From the NCBI GenBank assembly GCA_932521025.1, contig OW051471.1, positions 7,068,001 to 7,132,000 of the forward strand: a stretch of 64,000 bases of DNA, in the 5' to 3' direction. The position numbers and the translations under genes are program-made. The notes under the pieces are model-generated. The model was given only the letters and a program-made list of their open reading frames with translations, was not told the DNA's origin and ran no database searches. The stretch is from Oscheius onirici (Eukaryota > Nematoda > Chromadorea > Rhabditida > Rhabditidae). Positions within the stretch are counted from its first letter, which is position 1, and each line of letters starts with the position of its first letter. Shown here piece after piece: positions 32,851-43,701 of the stretch.

Positions 32851-35066
32851 GGTAATACTCGAGCTGGCAACCCCCTGGATTCAAACGCTTTTTCGCGGTA
32901 AAATTCTATTTAGCGGGATTTTTCATTTCTTTCAATTTTTCTTCAGAAATTTCGTTTCTTCCCGGTTCTAGGAATTTTATTGACTTTTTTTCCATTTTTT
33001 ATCTAAAAAAATGAAGAGAGCTGAATGGACAGTTTATTTTATACAAAAAAAACATGGAAGGATGGCAAATAAAGTCAATAGCCTCAAGTCTCGTCTAGTA
33101 TGACACGGAAATCTATGAAACTACGACCTGACAGGTGAATTGGTTTAAAGGACTGCTTCACATGGGAAAAGGTGGGTCTCAAAATGATAAACTGAGAAGA
33201 AAAACGAATAAAATGCTTCTGCAGGCAAGAGAAACGTGACTCAGTCTTGTTACCAATGGCCCGTGAAGATCCAACGCTTTTCGTTCTCCACGAGGAATTC
33301 AAGGACCCCGTTCGGACAACAGCGTTCCTCCGTCACTTTGGCATCCTTCCACCTGTTGACGCCATCGGTCAGATCAGATGGCAGAGATTACCTCGCTATC
33401 TGCAGCCAGAATCTCTACAATCCCAGGCATCCGTTCTGTCACGGAAAGATCAGAGAAGTCGTGAAGCCCAATGGTAACGTCGATCCACCACGGAGAATCG
33501 GCCTACACTGCTGCTCCTCCTCCTGCCGGCTTCTCTGTTTTCTCTCATATGGATGTAGCAGGACGTCCCAATCGCAAAGTGAGTCTGATTCGAACAATAA
33601 CTCAAAACTGATATAGATTGATTAAAAAGACGTGGTTTATATCGCTTTCTGTCTGGCCAAAGACCTTCGTGTCGCCACTCTTCCAGTCATCATCGGAACA
33701 AAGCTCGCCAATGATACCGTTGTCTACTGGTCCCAGAGAATCCGAGAGATAGCATTGGCTGAGCTGGCTGAATCTCCGAAAATGGGCGGATTCGGAGACA
33801 TCGTCGAAGTAGATGAATGCTTCATGAGAGGACGGCGCAAGGTAAATCGTGGTCGAATGATGCAGGGTAATCGCCTCGGACACCTTGGCCACCGTGTCAA
33901 TAATTGCCTCAGAAGGTCTCAGGGTGAGTGCATTCGATAACCTAAAAAGATCAGTTTTTGAAGGTCCATGGCTCTTCGGCATGGTTTGCCGTCGAACCAA
34001 AGAAGTCCGTGCTTTCTGGGTCCAAGACCGAACTGCCGCCACTCTCATCCCGTTGATCAGAGACAACGTCGCTCCGGGGACAACGATATACAGTGACGAA
34101 TGGAGAGCGTATCGGCAGGTGGTTCTCCACGGATTCGGATACACAGCTGTAAACCACAGCCAAAACTTCGTCGATCCGGTCACTGGCTGCAGCACGCAAA
34201 TTATCGAGAGACAGTGGAGGAAGATCAAGAAGCCGCTCCTTCGACTTGGTCCCGGTGTCCGTGAGCGCACTCTTCCGTCTTATCTCGCTCTCCACTGGTG
34301 GCTGTCGCAGAATGGTCGCCATGTCTACTCCGATCCCTTTTACCGTCTGATGGAGCTGATTTCAAAGCACTGTTAGCTGTTGTTGTTGATTATAACGATA
34401 TCAATCGTCAAAAACATTCATGTTGAACCTATAAAATAATTGGGAAGAAAACATATGATAAAACCTGACATATTCGGTTCCATTCGAGGCAGCTGATGCA
34501 GAAAACATGCAGAGAAGCGCTATCTTGAAGAAGATGAAGAAAAAGAGCTGTCTTGAAAGATTCTTGATCGTTTGAGGATTGCTGGTCGAAAGTCCCTCGA
34601 TTTATCCTAAGCTGGTCCTGGAAGTAATCACATAGAATTAAAAAAACAAGCTATAAGAACCTAATCAGTAAGAAACTGGCCTGTAAATGGGCCACGGGGG
34701 ATTCGGTTGAATCTGAGCCCGTGGCTGTCTTCTTTCCTGTCGAATACGGCCGGCATCTATCCCCGTGGTGCAGGAACATCCCCTAAAAGCAAAGAAATGA
34801 CGTAAAATCTAGCAAAAGAGCATAATAGCAAGGGAAAATGAACTGTTTGCACGCCTAAGTGGCGTAGTATTTCCGTTTTACGTAGCTGCCATTTTTATGA
34901 CTTTCAACGAAAAAAAAAAGATAAAAAAAGAGCAAACATGAAAAAGAAACGGAGAAGAAACGAAATTGCTGAAGAAAAATTGAAAAAAAAATGAAAAACC
35001 CCGCTAAATAGAATTTTGCCGCGAAAAAGCGTTTGAATCCAGGGGGTTGCCAGCTCGAGTATTACC
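32851..35066 (+). mobile_element. Merlin-superfamily DNA transposon, complete ends
   Basis: A 2,216-bp element with terminal inverted repeats of about 115-120 bp starting GGTAATACTCGAGCTGGCAA at both ends. The direct duplication GATGAGAG flanks it at 32843-32850 and 35067-35074. An 8-bp duplication together with an IS1016/ISXO2-like transposase inside is the definition of the Merlin superfamily. The two arms differ at only a few positions and in the lengths of A/T runs, so the insertion looks fairly recent. The transposase is at about 33247-34376; the right side (34377-34900) is non-coding. Confidence 0.92.
33247..34376 (+). CDS. Merlin transposase (ISXO2/IS1595-like DDE domain)
   Basis: The C-terminal half is clear. 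FGDIVEVDECFMRGRRKVNRG (first catalytic Asp, about 33796-33855) joins through an intron at about 33867-33963 to GPWLFGMVCRRTKEVRAFWV, then IYSDEWRAYR (second Asp, about 34090-34118) and IIERQWRKIKKPL (catalytic Glu, about 34201-34238), ending at 34374-34376. All three DDE residues are thus present. Upstream, a Cys-containing segment with HPFCHGKIREVV and CCSSSCR (33428-33530) may be the zinc ribbon common in this family. The N-terminal part starting near 33247 lies in a different frame from the zinc ribbon, and no ordinary intron joins them cleanly. The gene may therefore carry a frameshift, or its N-terminal exon is mis-modelled. Confidence 0.8.
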
Positions 35067-35074
35067 GATGAGAG

Positions 35075-35981
35075 CTTTGGGCAAAATTCACAATGTAAGA
35101 TGGTGAATCGGACAGAATGTGTCAGATATAAACAAACGGTCAAAGGTGGTTAGCCATCGTCAAACAGGGCAATTCGGCATCAAACGCAGACAGATTGACA
35201 AAGAGTTCCAGCTGTCACATCTTTTCGAGTAAAAGGTTTCTTCGTCGGCACATTTTCCGTTTCCAATTACTCTCATTTTTTCTACCTATTCTTCTTTGAC
35301 GTCTCGAGTCATTTACATCCGCTAGCGTTTTACAATTTGTAGGTTTACATGTACAGTTCATTTCTTCACTACTGAACTGAATGATAAATTATCCTGTCGG
35401 AAACTTATTGGGAATTATCGTACCTGAAAAATATGAACTGAGATTTGTTATAACTTCCTCTCTGCGTTCTCCTTTCGCGAAGAAATAAGCCGTGTAAGCC
35501 ATAAAAGTCAGTGGTAATACCAGTTCACTGATTCAATGGATAGTTTTCTTCAGTTGACTCATTCCGGAACATCTGCTCATTAGTTCACTTTTTGAGCAAC
35601 AAGTAGTTTCCATTCCCGTATTGTGAACGAATGAACAAGACTTCCAATCAAACTGGCGTACTTGATTTCTTCAATTCTGACATTTAATTTTGGCTTTGAC
35701 GTCCATTGCCTCATTATTGAAGTCCAAAATTTAGAATCTACTTTTTTCTCCGAAATGAAGTGAAAAACTTACTGCTCCCGTCGAATCCATTCAAAAGCCG
35801 ATGTATGTTGCTTGTGGACATACTTGCCTTTTGTCGTTAGCTAGAAATCGTGAAGCAGCTGTTTAGTCGTACAGTTTCCACCTGTCAATTGCCTTGGTAA
35901 CTCACTGACTCCCACAGATGCATGTAACATCTTGCACTCACACGTTCAGAGACCTCTCTCCACCAACTAACTTCTCCACAG
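35075..35981. other. Intergenic, nothing recognised
   Basis: About 900 bases to the right of the transposon. No coding exon, RNA gene or inverted repeat was recognised on either strand. Confidence 0.4.
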
Positions 35982-37303
35982 ATGTCGATTGAATCTGTCC
36001 CTGTTTGGGAGTGGTGCTGGATTTTCTTCAGTCTTTTATCGTCAGTCGTCCACTGTTTCGTCCTGTTCACAATTCTTCGATCCAAACAGAATTCGTCCAA
36101 CAGTCTCCTCAAAGGACCTTTCTTCACACTTGTTGTCATCCAGGGCATTCACGAACTGCTCGAAGTGGCCACTGTCAACGGCTTCAACCGGCTTCGCAAG
36201 TACCGAATCATCAAGTACGCCGTCGAAGAAGACAACAACGTCGTCGAGTTCCAGTGGTATTGGTTTATCTTTTTGAAAAACATTCTTTACATGGGACATC
36301 TTCTCATAGCGGCCAACAGGTGGGTACAATTAGCTTCACTCAAGAAAGCTTTGGATTTTAGACTGTCGGCTCTGCTACTGAGGGGAGTGCACAAATATGA
36401 TAGAGTGAGTTTCTGAAAATTCAATAAACTTCGCTTGCTTCAACTACAGTTTCCCATCCTGTGTGATAATTGAAAAAAAAAAAGTAAATGAAGTTTTGCA
36501 GGACTTTTTTTTTTAATTTTACCAGTTTTAATCATAGATACAGCTGCGAATTCGTGTTTTCAAAAACTTTCTGAAAATGACTCAAATAATCAAAATGCAT
36601 CCTGTTTTTAGATGTGGAGCACACGAAACATCGTGTTGATGGTCTGCGTCGGCTACGCGATTTCCATCCTGCTCCGTCTGTTCATATTCGATCCCAATGC
36701 CACTTTCACGACCATGATCTTCAACGGAACAGATCTGTTTTCCTTTGAACAGTCATCCTATGAGTTTACTGTGAGTTTCCGCTATTTCCACATTTCGGCT
36801 CATCAGTTTGAAAACTCCTCGGATATCTGTCTAAGTACCGGATCTGCCATTATTTGTGCTACCTTCTATATCATGTGTTTTGCGATTTCGCGAAAAAATG
36901 GATTCAGTCGCTTGTCTGCTGATGTCAGGGTAGGATCTGGGGTCATTTCAGACAAAACCAGTTGCAGAGACAAGAAAGAACCCTTCTGAAATGTGGTGTG
37001 GCAACTTTTATTATGATGATACCGACCTCGATTCGGTCAGGAATAGAACTGTATTCTCAGCATGGAAAAAAGAACCAAGAACTGATGAACTTTATCGTCC
37101 GATGGAAGTCAGTGTCCTGTCAAATTCTAATAACCAAAGATATTTACAGTATGCTACCGGCTGAGGCTATGTGTGTCTTCCAACCTTGGCTTATTCTAAT
37201 TACGTGTTCGGTTCTTCGTCGTGCCATGTTCGGAAGGAAGACTACCGTCAGCGAGATGTCTAATTCCCACCAACACATCAAAAACTCTGTTACTCACAGC
37301 TAG
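35982..37303 (+). CDS. Srg/Srv-type serpentine chemoreceptor
   Basis: Exon 1 (35982 to about 36321) holds the first three membrane helices: WCWIFFSLLSSVVHCFVLF, FFTLVVIQGIHELL, and NILYMGHLLIAANR, where the A-N-R at the end of helix three is characteristic. After a short exon and an intron of about 200 nt come IVLMVCVGYAISILLRLFIF, AIICATFYIMCFAIS, ERTLLKCGVATFIMMIPTSI and CVFQPWLILITCSVLRRAMFG. About seven exons in all, and the frame is kept at each join. The tail is short and the stop is at 37301-37303. It is a 7TM G-protein-coupled receptor of the nematode-specific Srg superfamily; the ligand is unknown. Confidence 0.75.
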
Positions 37304-37393
37304 ACTGGAATAAGTATTTTTCTGCCAAACAGTCAATTCTCAAAAGCAGTTCTTTTGCAATAAATTTGTCTATTCGTCTGTTCACTTTCCAGT

Positions 37394-37612
37394 TTAAGGA
37401 ATGATCGAATGATGTCCGTAATGATGAAGAAAGCCAGTTCCGTTCGAGAAGGATCTCATAGGAGGTTTTCCACTGAAATCGGGACGACCAGTAGGATGTT
37501 CTAAACTATTTTTGAGAGAATGTAGGGGCAATTTACAGCAGTTTTCCTTGACGACGAAGGCTGAGCAGAACGCCAAAGCAAAGACAAAGAGCATGAAGAA
37601 GACAGAACGCAT
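37394..37612 (-). CDS. Short secreted peptide precursor A
   Basis: A single exon of 72 codons. The signal peptide (VFFMLFVFALAFCSA) is followed by a small mature part containing PTGRPDFSGKPP, a Gly/His-rich segment (GFLHHYGHHS) and the C-terminal residues IIP. A 36-nt segment (about 37500-37535) has a GTAAAT start and TTTAG end like a local intron, but removing it would create a stop codon, so I read it as coding. A TATAAA sequence on the coding strand lies about 35-40 nt upstream of the ATG (around 37646-37652). The mature part is related to the peptide at 38092. Function unknown. Confidence 0.65.
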   Translation of the reverse strand: MRSVFFMLFVFALAFCSAFVVKENCCKLPLHSLKNSLEHPTGRPDFSGKPPMRSFSNGTGFLHHYGHHSIIP

Positions 37613-38091
37613 TTTGGGCTGTGTCGGTTGAAAAATAGTATGGAGTTTTATAAAGATAGTTCAGAACCAACTAATTGACCCCTGTCGTTATGTCTGGATG
37701 ATGACGCAGAGGGACGAGTGAAGCATCATGAACAGTATTCATTTGAGAGACATTTCTAGGAGCGACTTTTTTCGTCCCATTACTCAACTTTTCTGGGAAA
37801 GAACGACTTTGGTGATCAGTTTACCAGTACCTATTTCGAGAAATCAACATCTCGTCCACTATTGTCATATTCAAAAGTTGTTTTCGACAATGACGCTGCC
37901 TCAGTCACCGACATCACATTTGAGTGTGCCATAACCCCATATGCGAGTACCATTTTGACCGTGGACTGATGCGGATCAGCGGTAGATATAAACATCATAA
38001 CAACTTTTGAGAAAGAACCAGTTTTCCCAAAACAAATCGTCTATAAAATAGGAGCTCGGATTGTGTCCACAATCTGGTAACATGCGCACAT
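37613..38091. promoter_or_regulatory. Shared intergenic region of two divergent peptide genes
   Basis: The region separates two head-to-head genes for related short secreted peptides. Each has a TATA-like box (TTTATAAAAC on the minus strand near 37646-37655; CTATAAAATAGG at 38041-38052). No further motif was recognised. Confidence 0.5.
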
Positions 38092-38321
38092 TTTTCCTTC
38101 TCTTCTTCGTCGCTCTTCTCGTCTTTCCGGCTGTTTTGGCTGTGGGAGACACTGACAACGACCTTCACCGTATGTGTTCTTCTAAATTGAAGTTCTGAAT
38201 AATTTCAGGCCGTTTTACTGGTGCCTCTGACTTTACTGGAAAGCCAGCAAGTGGTGGTTGGTCTCACGGACCGGGATTGCTACCTCGCGGCTCTTCCACT
38301 CCTTATCCACCCGGAAAATAA
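38092..38321 (+). CDS. Short secreted peptide precursor B
   Basis: Two exons encode about 63 residues. The first has a clear signal peptide (FFLLFFVALLVFPAVLA) and ends in NDLHR at a short intron (about 38170-38208). The second encodes FTGASDFTGKPASGG and a Gly/Pro-rich C-terminus ending PYPPGK, followed by TAA and an AATAAA about 15 nt later. The G-x-x-D-F-[ST]-G-K-P block is shared with peptide A. A C-terminal Gly-Lys could be trimmed and amidated as in peptide hormones, but that is speculation. There are no cysteines in the mature part. Function unknown. Confidence 0.7.
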
Positions 38322-38502
38322 CAGCTTTATCACAATAAATCTATTTCATCCAGTTTGGCTAGTAAAGTTTTTGAAGCTCGAGATAGCTGTCGACTCGTTT
38401 TCCGTCGGTAAACACAGGAAACTTCGCAAAAGAGTTCATTTCACAACAACGGGAACAAATTTGAATAATATAGATGACTTGCAATAATATGCAAGTTTTC
38501 GA

Positions 38503-41500
38503 CTAAAATGAACGTTTTGGGAGGTTTGCAGTGTCGCGGGCTTCTCCTTCTTCCAAGGCTTTTCGCTTCTTTCCGCGCTGTTCCGGCTGATAGTCAGACG
38601 GTGGAACTGCTGAAAGACATTTGTAACATGTAAAACAGTTCCGATTACTTTTGGTATCGTCTTCTAGCTCATCTTCTCTGTCGGAGGATGATTCGTTGTC
38701 CGAGTCGTCATAATCAACAAGGCGCTGAGAAAAAGATTTACGATGGTTTGGAACAAAGCAAACCAGTGGCTCAAATTTGATTGGTTCTATCGACTCCTTG
38801 TTCTCTTTGTCTCCGTCTTCAGCTGTCCCTAACGAGAACCGAGACGTCTAAAAGACTGAGAATATGTAAAAACGATAATTTACCTTTACTACAATCCTCA
38901 TGGGTGTCGGGGGACGAGATGTCACCGTTTTTGTGAATGTTCCTTCGTCTTCGTCTCTGATCACCGGTCTTGGTTTGAACGTCGAATCGGCTATTTCCGG
39001 CACCTCGTACTTCTATTGAGAACAATTAATAAAAACAAGTTGTATACCTTTTCGTTGTCGCTAGTCAATTTCGTAGAACCATATTTGGGAGGAGCTTCTC
39101 TTGAATTGTTGTATTTTTCTTTGAGCACGCTGAAGGTCTGACAATATGTCAACTGTTCGAATTCAGTGTAGTAGTTTTTCATAATATGCTGAACTATGTG
39201 GTAACGGTCTTTCTAAACAAACACTTTTGTTGAAATTAAATAAGGCGTTACCACTGCTTCGAAAAAGCTAAGGAATGCTGAATTGTACAAATTGTTGGCA
39301 TATTTGTACTTTTTGCAGAAGATCGAAACCATGAAAGTGAGGATTCCGTCGTCGATAAGGTGGCGTGTGTAACCTTCGTCGTTCAACAAAGCTACGGTTT
39401 TCATGAATTTGAGAGCAGCTGTACACAGAAATGCTTAGAAATATGCAAAAGTTACCTAGGACGAGAGACGGATATTTGCTGCCAATAGTCGCCACAATAG
39501 ATTTTGACACTTCGACGGAGATGATATGGCGAACAGCAATGCCGGCATGATGTTCTGCGAAGAAAGTGGCCAAGCAGATTATTATGCTAGTTTTATTACT
39601 AGAGTAATACGTATCTGTAAATCAAAAGATCTCTAATAATATGAAAACCGGACCATTTTTCAACTTTTCTTCGCAAACGTTGTCGACCAAGGGTTGTAAA
39701 ACTTGACGGAAGTGATTGCGGAAGAACAGACTGACAAAATGTTTCTGATCCATCGAATTTTCCAGTCCATGTTCTTCGTTGTCAATTAGCGTTTTGATCA
39801 GGTCAAAAACGACGCCAGTCAACGGTTCTTCGAGATCCGAATCCTTGATCAGTATCTTAGAGAGCTCTGCGAGTATCGTCGAATCCTAAGACGAAATGTA
39901 GGTCCAAACAATGAAAACTAACCGTGTTTGACATAGCATCCGCAACAATGAACTTTAGCAGGTCCTTCGTATCGTGTCCTGCCAGCGAGAGCATTATCTA
40001 CAGTAATTTCAATTAAGACTAGAAGCAAAGACGTACCTCCAGTGTAACTTTCTGTATAACATGGTTATTTGAAAGGAGATTGGGCTTAATAATTCCAAAG
40101 ATACCTAAGTCTATCAAGAACTGAAAGAAGAAATGATTGATTACGATGCAAAACTACTGACCCTCAAGATACGTTTTTTCTCGAGCGGCGAGACGAGCTG
40201 ATTCTCGGCCATTTTGAAGAACTCTTTCAGGAACAACGTGAGATTTCGGCGATGGCTGACAGCTAGTATAGAAGATTCCAAAGTTGAGACGACATCGGAT
40301 TTGAACGAGGGTGCTCGCTGTAATGAAGCCAGGTAGGATCCTTGGTACGAGCAAACTAACCATCAGAGAGTTGAGAATGTTAGATCTCAGCACGGCCATG
40401 TACGACTCCATTGCTACGACCCAGGAGTCTTCGACAAGAACTACAGCTGACAATCGAGGTGGAAGAATAAAGTCCATCAAATACTGGATGCGATATGCTC
40501 TTTGGATGCGTTCCCTGAACGTTTATTATTTAACACAAAGCAACTGTCGTACTTGTCTTCGTCGGTAATCCTTATGATAAGTTTCATTGCAGCTGTTTCG
40601 TATAGAAATTTAACGTAGTCTGCTGGATGATTTTCGCCTTGTACATGTGATAGGAGCTCGAAGATGATCTGCAAATTGTCCTCCTTGAACAAATGCTGAA
40701 ACAGAATTTTTCATGGAATGCTGGAAGAAAACCCGGATGATATCTTCCCTGTTGAGCATGAGAAGACTCCGAACGATGGAACTGATGAGAGCGAGCGAGT
40801 AGCCATCTTCTAAATCAGCAGTGATGTCGTAGAGATTCTTCAGAGCACTAAGCCAGCTAAAATTCATTGCTTTAATTGTGCGAAGAAGGTTTTACTCTTT
40901 TTCCACTAAAATGGTGGCAATCCTGTCCTTGAGCACATTGATTCCTTGCGCTTGGGCGACAATTCTCGCAATTTCAGACAGTGTTCCGAGCTTTATGGGA
41001 GGTACCGCAACAGTCTTCTCAAATACTTCATCATCCGAGCTATCCGGAGACATTGGTTCTACCTGATAATTGGCATATTTGGGAAAAAGAGAGCCTTACA
41101 ATTGCTGGATCTCTTCCAAGATGAAGACAAATGCATTTCCAGAAAATATCGGCTCCTTCTTCTGTTTGAAAGCTTAACGATGCCTGGTAGTCGTCACTCG
41201 GCGCGAACATAATAATCGTCCCTTGCGACCTACTGAAATCCATGTAGTTAATGACGGGCCAGTCGTAGCATGTTTTGCCTATAAAAAAAAACTAAAATGG
41301 GCTGCCCTCCAAATCTTACGATCTTTTTCGTTGCTGAAATGTATGAAGAGGTTCGAAGGACCGTCTTCTGCACTCAGAGTGACTGTATTGCCCGTTCCAC
41401 AATCAGTCCATTCGTTGGAATCAGCCAAATGGACATATAATTTAGCTCGCGTGGCAACGGACTAAAATTTTGGTGAAAATTGAAAAATGGTCGGCTTACT

Positions 41501-41634
41501 CGGTCAATTTCAGCATCGAGGAACATATCCGACTTGATCAGCATGCCTTCTGACGATTTGGCATCATCATGTTCTTCTTTGACGCCCAGTGCTGCGGGGT
41601 CTTCAATCGGATTCGTATCCACGCTACTAACCAT
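38503..41634 (-). CDS. smk-1: Protein phosphatase 4 regulatory subunit 3 (SMK-1/PP4R3)
   Basis: The N-terminus (from the ATG at 41632-41634) has a short acidic leader, then a PH/EVH1-like domain: RAKLYVHLADSNEWTDCGTG, the segment SRSQGTIIMFAPSDDYQASLS and EEGADIFWKCICLHLGRDP, which follow the PP4R3 pattern closely. A long armadillo-like helical region of many short exons follows (about 38900-40900), then an acidic stretch rich in Asp, Ser and Glu near 38660-38720 and a basic C-terminal tail ending KRSF. It should target the PP4 catalytic subunit to substrates; in C. elegans the orthologue SMK-1 acts with DAF-16 in longevity and stress responses and in the DNA damage response. The gene has about a dozen or more introns of 35-50 nt. 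Confidence 0.88.
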
Positions 41635-42061
41635 TCGGGCGTCTAAATAAGTTTCAAATCGTAAGGATAAAAATTTTCAAGCAAAGTACAGCGAAGCATA
41701 CGCTGTGCGCAATGGTTTTTAGAATGTCGACTAGTGATTTTCATCACATTTCAAAACTAAACAAACAAAACGAGCAGAAAAACGCAAATATGTCAAGAAA
41801 AATAGGATAAATGCCGTATTTCTGAGCAGGGATACTGTATCATCCTAATAGTGCACCAACTTTAGCGAGATTTTGAACCACATTTTATTTTTCTAATCTA
41901 ATTTTTCTTGCATGCGATCCTGCAGCTACATACATAAAAAATGACTAGAATAAACAGTCAAATTTAATGTTTCTTAGTCGCATATATACTTTATCCTTTG
42001 GAAGTTGTCTTCTCAAATTTATTTCTGCTTGTTGGTGTCATTGTCCTCATCGGGAAATGTA

Positions 42062-42159
42062 CCGTATTTCTTCTAATAGAAGCACTGCTCTAATATAAGC
42101 ACCCCAAAACGACCCGATTGAAAAATAGAAGCACAGTGCTTCTATTAGAAGAAATACGG
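42062..42159. mobile_element. Small MITE, TA-flanked, CCGTA-ended (family A relative)
   Basis: A 98-bp palindromic element bounded by TA (42060-42061 and 42160-42161). Both ends read CCGTATTTCTTCTAATAGAA, with arms of about 26 nt. The terminus itself contains the palindrome CTTCTAATAGAAG. It shares TA-CCGTA and CTTCTAWTAGAAGC with the element at 13614-13861. Confidence 0.85.
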
Positions 42160-42600
42160 TATCTTGCTTTTCAGTAGGTCTTGTTCTCCACTGCCTGAAA
42201 TATATTGTCTAAATTTTTTAAAGTAATAACTCACATCAGGATCGAGTGTTTGAGGATTCGTCGGATTGATTTTGTCGGTCGACTTCACTGGCCCTACTTT
42301 CGGTTCCGAAGCAGCAGGCGAAGAATGTCTAGCTGGCTTCTACACTTTTGAGACGAGCTCACAAACGAATTTTGTGGCTGTGGTTTTTTTTCGATTTCAC
42401 AGACGAATTCTGTTGCTCCTATGCTTTCATTTTGCCACACATGCTCACAAGAATCTGAACCGGAGATCACGGCAGCGATACTGTGGCTCACTAATCCGAG
42501 ACGCAGTAACGGAACCTTTATACTTTAAGTAGACTGAATGATGATTGACGTAACTTTTTTGTTTCAAACAGCAAACGTATTGTAACTACAGACAGATAGA

Positions 42601-42995
42601 CAGGCTTGTTGATTCTGGATTGTTGAGCTGCGCTGCGGCCAGGTTGGACTTTGCGGCGTGAAAAAAAAAAATCAATTTCGCATTTTTTTCTGATTTTTTT
42701 GGTTTCCAAATACGTCCCCGATTAGATTTAGTTTTGTCATCAGAAAAATTGGAAGAAAATCGAAAACTGACGACAAAAATAGAAGAAAATGCGGTTTTTT
42801 GACGAAATTCGGTAAAAATATCAGTTTTCTTCGATTTTCATCGTCAGTTTTCGATTTTCTTCCAATTTTTCTGATGACAAAACTAAATCTAATCGAGGGA
42901 CGTATTTGAAAACAAAAAAATTGCGAAATGAATTTTTTTAGCCCGCCGCAAAGTCCAACCGGGCCGCGGCGCAGCGCAGGTTTTCAACAAGCCTG
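42601..42995. mobile_element. hAT-like MITE with 8-bp duplication
   Basis: A 395-bp palindromic element starting CAGGCTTGTTGA at each end, flanked by the direct repeat CAGATAGA (42593-42600 and 42996-43003). CA-initial termini plus an 8-bp duplication are the marks of hAT transposons. The arms are about 190 nt long, well matched over GGTTGGACTTTGCGGCG and ATTAGATTTAGTTTTGTCAT but diverged just inside the tips. No transposase frame is present. Confidence 0.85.
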
Positions 42996-43046
42996 CAGAT
43001 AGACGTGTAGAGAGACAAACGTCAATCCATAACAAGAAGATAGGTA

Positions 43047-43574
43047 GGGCGCGTCAGAAGTCGTGTCCCGTAGTACTACAGCTACCCTTCAAATTGATCG
43101 AATCGTTCCAAAAATTTTACTGGAGGTAATCGACCCCGAAAAAAAATATTGAGAACTTTTGGGACAGTTTAGATTATTTGACTTCTTCCTCTCGGTGGAC
43201 TCGAACCCTGGGCGCTCCAGCGTGGTTAACGCACTAGCACTGCGCCATTTTTTCAAAAATTTAAAAGTCGAATAACTTTTGGCGCGAAAGAGTAAAATAC
43301 GTTTTTCAAAAAAAGAAAGATGCGTCCCGATGAGCTTAGTTTTTTTGTAGTTGATCATTTTTTTGTATCTCCTAACCTCAAAAAGTTATCGCGAAAATAC
43401 GTTTTTGGGCCGATTTTAAAAGCTACCGTAACCTTTGATCCCAAAATCTAAACTGTCCCAAAAGTTGTCAATATTTTTTTTTCGGGGTCGATTACCTCCA
43501 GTAAATTTTTTGGAACGATTCGATCAATTTGAAGGGTAGCTGTAGTACTACGGGACACGACTTCTGACGCGCCC
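43047..43574. mobile_element. TA-flanked MITE with tRNA-like core
   Basis: A 528-bp element with TA at 43045-43046 and 43575-43576. The terminal repeats begin GGGCGCGTCAGAAGTCGTGT and match over about 125-130 nt. Inside, on the minus strand at about 43190-43250, lies TGGCGCAGTGCTAGTGCGTT followed by GGTTCGAGTCC, an exact RNA polymerase III B-box with an A-box-like sequence at the right distance. The T-arm does not fold, so this is not a working tRNA. There is no transposase frame. Confidence 0.8.
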
Positions 43575-43701
43575 TAATATTTTCGAATATGTAGAAACAC
43601 TTATTAGAACTGATTTACAGTGAGGGGTCCGGAACAGAAAACTAATTTCTCCTCAGCGAAGTACAATATGAATTGTAGTGAGAACTGTTCATTGCGAAGA
43701 A

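Larger units (their letters stand above)
41635..43701. other. Transposon-rich intergenic region
   Basis: Two kilobases between smk-1 and gon-4 hold three MITEs (42062-42159, 42601-42995 and 43047-43574). A weak coding-like stretch on the minus strand (about 42190-42350) would read K-P-A-R-H-S-S-P-A-A-S and continue through a possible intron to a stop, but it has no start codon, so I do not call a gene. Confidence 0.5.

Noticed and set aside
37500-37535. 36-nt intron in short peptide A
   Set aside because: It has GT and AG ends, but splicing it would create TAA at the junction. Reading through gives the full peptide, so I treat it as coding.
42190-42495. Possible two- or three-exon gene on the minus strand
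   Set aside because: The exons can be joined in frame, but there is no ATG and the reading frame is closed upstream. A TATA-like AGTATAAAGG is present, yet no domain is recognisable.
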